Source: Artemisia argyi (taxonomy: Eukaryota > Streptophyta > Magnoliopsida > Asterales > Asteraceae). Taken from it: 64,000 nt of DNA. The notes under the pieces are model-generated. The model ran no database searches. It was given only the letters and a program-made list of their open reading frames with translations, and was not told the origin of the DNA. The translations under genes and the position numbers were made by a program. Location: assembly GCA_030686995.1 (NCBI GenBank), contig CM060707.1, positions 87,034,472 to 87,098,471 of the forward strand, read 5' to 3'. Positions within the stretch are counted from its first letter, which is position 1. The number at the start of each line of letters is the position of its first letter. Below are positions 62,976 through 64,000 of this stretch, piece by piece.

Positions 62976-64000
62976 TTGACACAAAGGACCTTACTTGTCC
63001 TGAAAGATGAAGGGCGTGCTTTTGGGTATTACTTTTGATATGTACTGTTGGATTGGAACAAGAATTGGATTGGTGGCTAAAAAAAACGGTATTTTAATGT
63101 CACCTTGGTTGCAGTTTCTTTACTGTATTCTCAAATTATGTGTGAATTTCATTGTTCAACAATATATACTTTTGAAAAATGAATATTTGTCTATAGTTGG
63201 AAGTTGAGTATAATTGAGGGCTGGTTATGGTAGGGCTGCGTCTGTTAGAATGATGTTTTTAATGTTGGTTCATAGTGGGTGCAGGTGTCTGACAATGGTA
63301 GTCTGGTTATGGTAATCCAGACTCTGGTCACCTGCATATTCAGCTAGTGATCAATGCATATCGACACCAATTTTGTTAAAATCATCCATATCTTAACCCT
63401 AGTTAGAAAGTTACCGTACTATGTATATGGTTCTTTTATACTGATCTCGATATGTCTTTTGTGATAGAAAGAGGTCTTAAAAGTGCTTGTAAAATCAACA
63501 AGTAGAAGTTATTGCAACAAATTGCTACTTTGTCAAAATTTGTAAGAGCATCAATTAAACATGAGCTTGAATAAATCAAACCAATCACAAACTAACTTCT
63601 AAAAATAACTAATAATTTGCTATGGCTGAGTATGGATCCGTGACCCGAAACTGATAATTTCGTTATTGGTGATTTGGATACCAGTTGGTTTTGGCTATCA
63701 AAGTGTTTGGTTACTCGTTTATAGTGAGCTTCTTGTGATTGGATAAGTTAGGCCCCAAACAGACTTTCACCTGTCGGCAGGAGAGTACAAGTTCTTCGAC
63801 CCAAAATAAATCGATAAACGATCGCATATCTAAGCAACAAGTATTAAGAAACAAATTGGACAAACAATCGCATATTTGGTGTATGAGTAATACTTTTGCT
63901 TCAACTTCGAGTCGTAAACATTAAAAGTTTAATTTTTACCAGGGACTGTAACTTTTATCCCCAAAATGCAATTCTATCCAGAATCGAACAATTTTTTAAA
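62976..64000 (+). other. 3' UTR and downstream DNA
   Basis: Presumed 3' UTR of the SURP/G-patch gene for a few hundred bases, then AT-rich DNA in which I see no gene or repeat. Confidence 0.5.

Overview
The window is nuclear plant DNA, most likely from a composite (Asteraceae). It is AT-rich, has plant GT-AG introns, and carries plant Ty1/copia and Ty3/gypsy (Athila-type) elements, a CACTA transposon, SINEs, MITEs and a Helitron. The family-level guess rests on recalled repeat families and is an inference.

Layout. (1) 1-5979: a Ty1/copia retrotransposon with an intact 1355-codon gag-pol frame and its 3' LTR; the 5' LTR lies left of the window. (2) 7034-13561, minus strand: a complete ATXR2-type SET-domain gene, rebuilt here as 15 exons that sum to 463 codons plus stop. 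(3) 14402-51859: a five-level transposon nest, each complete insertion closed by its own target-site duplication (TSD). (4) 51865-55440: gypsy and LTR debris and a MITE-like fold-back. (5) 56051-62975, plus strand: a complete SURP plus G-patch splicing-factor gene (8 coding exons, 421 aa) whose introns hold a long-TIR MITE, a short Helitron, a TA/CA microsatellite and a solo LTR.

The nest. W is a non-autonomous LTR element (TSD ttggt). Its left LTR was hit twice about 20 bp apart: by a young gag-only copia element (17080-21299, TSD ttccg) and by a 25.4-kb CACTA transposon (21327-46762, TSD agg). The CACTA holds a SINE, a probable MITE, fragments of at least five host genes (MAP65, ferrochelatase, ADP-glucose pyrophosphorylase large subunit, an RRP5-like S1 domain, a DEAD-box helicase), and a second non-autonomous LTR element Y (23913-43288, TSD ttagt). 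Inside the right LTR of Y sits a 5'-truncated Athila element X (29365-42577). Its pol gene is split by X' (30786-36911, TSD tcaaa), another copy of the same family in opposite orientation.

Most unusual points: a chimeric exon in the CACTA that joins AGPase and RRP5-like coding sequence in one open frame with canonical splice sites on both sides; a repeated, apparently covarying hairpin module in the 3' non-coding region of X that also occurs in the unrelated gag-only copia element; templated filler DNA at the X/Y junction; and 3.5-kb inverted LTR arms around the X integrase. The two host genes look intact and are divergently oriented about 42 kb apart, with roughly 37.5 kb of that being the nest.
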